Source of the DNA: JBHGBB01 sp041946755
GTDB lineage: Bacteria; UBP4; UBA4092; JAOAEQ01
NCBI GenBank assembly: GCA_041946755.1
Contig: JBHGBB010000212.1
Location: forward strand, 1 to 6,332
Direction: 5' to 3'
Length of the DNA: 6,332 bases
Part shown: positions 5,936-6,332 of the stretch, piece after piece
Numbering within the stretch: position 1 is the first letter of the stretch
Layout: every line of letters starts with the position of its first letter
Position numbers and translations under genes: made by a program
Notes under the pieces: model-generated
Told to the model about the DNA's origin: nothing
The model's database searches: none
What the model saw: the letters and a program-made list of their open reading frames with translations, nothing else

Positions 5936-6332
5936 AACATTGCGGGCAGCGCGGTAAACAGTCAGAACGGCGATCCTGCGGGACAGGCTCTCCGGCTCAC
6001 CGGAAATGTCAATAACGGCAGGAGTCTCACATGGATGGTAAGCACAACCGGATTTGACACAATAGGCGTAAGCTTTGCCTCCATGCGAACCAGCACCGGG
6101 TTCAGCAGTAACCAATTTTATTACAGCATCGATTCCGGACTTTCGTGGACAGATTTCAGGAGCTATTCCCCCGGAACCAGCTTCGGGTTGCAGAGCTTCG
6201 ATCTGAGCGGAATAGATGGGATAGCGAATAATCCCAATGCGGGGTTTCGAATCGTGTTCGCGGGAGCCACGGGTTCAACGGGAAATAACCGCATAGATAA
6301 CCTGCTGGTGTCGGGATTGCCTGTTCAGCCGG
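5927..6332 (+). CDS. Internal fragment of a secreted or surface beta-rich protein
   Basis: The frame starting at 5927 is open to the window edge for 135 codons without a start or stop, so both ends are missing. The translation is Gly/Ser/Thr/Asn-rich and free of Cys. It resembles a beta-sandwich repeat found in secreted proteins of Verrucomicrobia, Planctomycetes and Bacteroidetes, often near PEP-CTERM or other sorting signals. Characteristic pieces are LTWMVSTTGFDTIGVSFASM at 34-53, NQFYYSIDSGLSWTDF at 62-77, LQSFDLSGI at 88-96, NPNAGFRIVFAGATG at 102-116, and GNNRIDNLLVSG at 119-130. The family link is from memory of the pattern, not a search. Codon use is GC-richer than in the rest of the window. 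A sorting signal might follow beyond the edge but is not visible. A minus-strand open frame over the same bases looks random. Confidence 0.68.

Noticed and set aside
5925..5960. Insertion sequence or integrative element edge at the kinase break
   Set aside because: I found no inverted repeat, direct repeat, transposase or tRNA sequence around the join. Only one side of any insertion could be visible here.
5924..6115. Minus-strand 63-codon open frame across the junction
   Set aside because: Its product looks random and lies opposite the recognisable plus-strand secreted-protein fragment. It is also in a different frame from the acetate kinase part, so it is not the missing N-terminus.

Overview
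The window looks like chromosomal DNA from an uncultured, AT-leaning, probably Gram-negative-type bacterium. The reasons are an STN (secretin/TonB N-terminal) domain on an exported protein, a Tat-type Rieske protein, and a multihaem cytochrome b/c fusion. I cannot name the lineage. No rRNA, tRNA, transposase, integrase or CRISPR array is visible.

Layout. (1) 1-1253, plus strand: the 3' part of an unrecognised Met/Gln/Ala-rich protein, then a signal-peptide protein that joins an STN-like domain to two C-terminal zinc ribbons. (2) 1295-1771, minus strand: a WrbA/flavodoxin-type FMN protein, flanked by two different short tandem repeats (9-nt period on one side, 8-nt period on the other). (3) 1886-4060, minus strand: a compact two-gene cytochrome bc operon made of a Rieske protein and a b6-subunit IV-type cytochrome b fused to two c-type cytochrome domains. 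A good sigma70-like promoter (4092-4120) precedes it. (4) 4154-5927, minus strand: two overlapping acetate-kinase-family genes ending in a clear intrinsic terminator. The upstream one has lost its N-terminal half. The downstream one is nearly full length but has lost most of the family's catalytic motifs. (5) About 5927-6332: an abrupt change to GC-richer DNA carrying, on the plus strand, an internal piece of a secreted or surface protein that is open at both ends.

How the genes fit together. The Rieske and cytochrome b-c-c proteins are the whole core of a quinol-oxidising, proton-translocating complex, with the electron-accepting c haems tethered to cytochrome b. The WrbA-like protein may also act on quinones, but it appears to be a separate unit. 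The acetate kinase pair points to acetyl-phosphate/acetate metabolism, with the second copy perhaps a regulatory or partner subunit.

The points most worth attention are the tandem kinase pair with eroded active sites, the PQWF in place of the usual PEWY at the quinol-oxidation site, the STN-zinc ribbon fusion, and the sudden join inside the acetate kinase gene. That join may be a real rearrangement or an assembly chimera.
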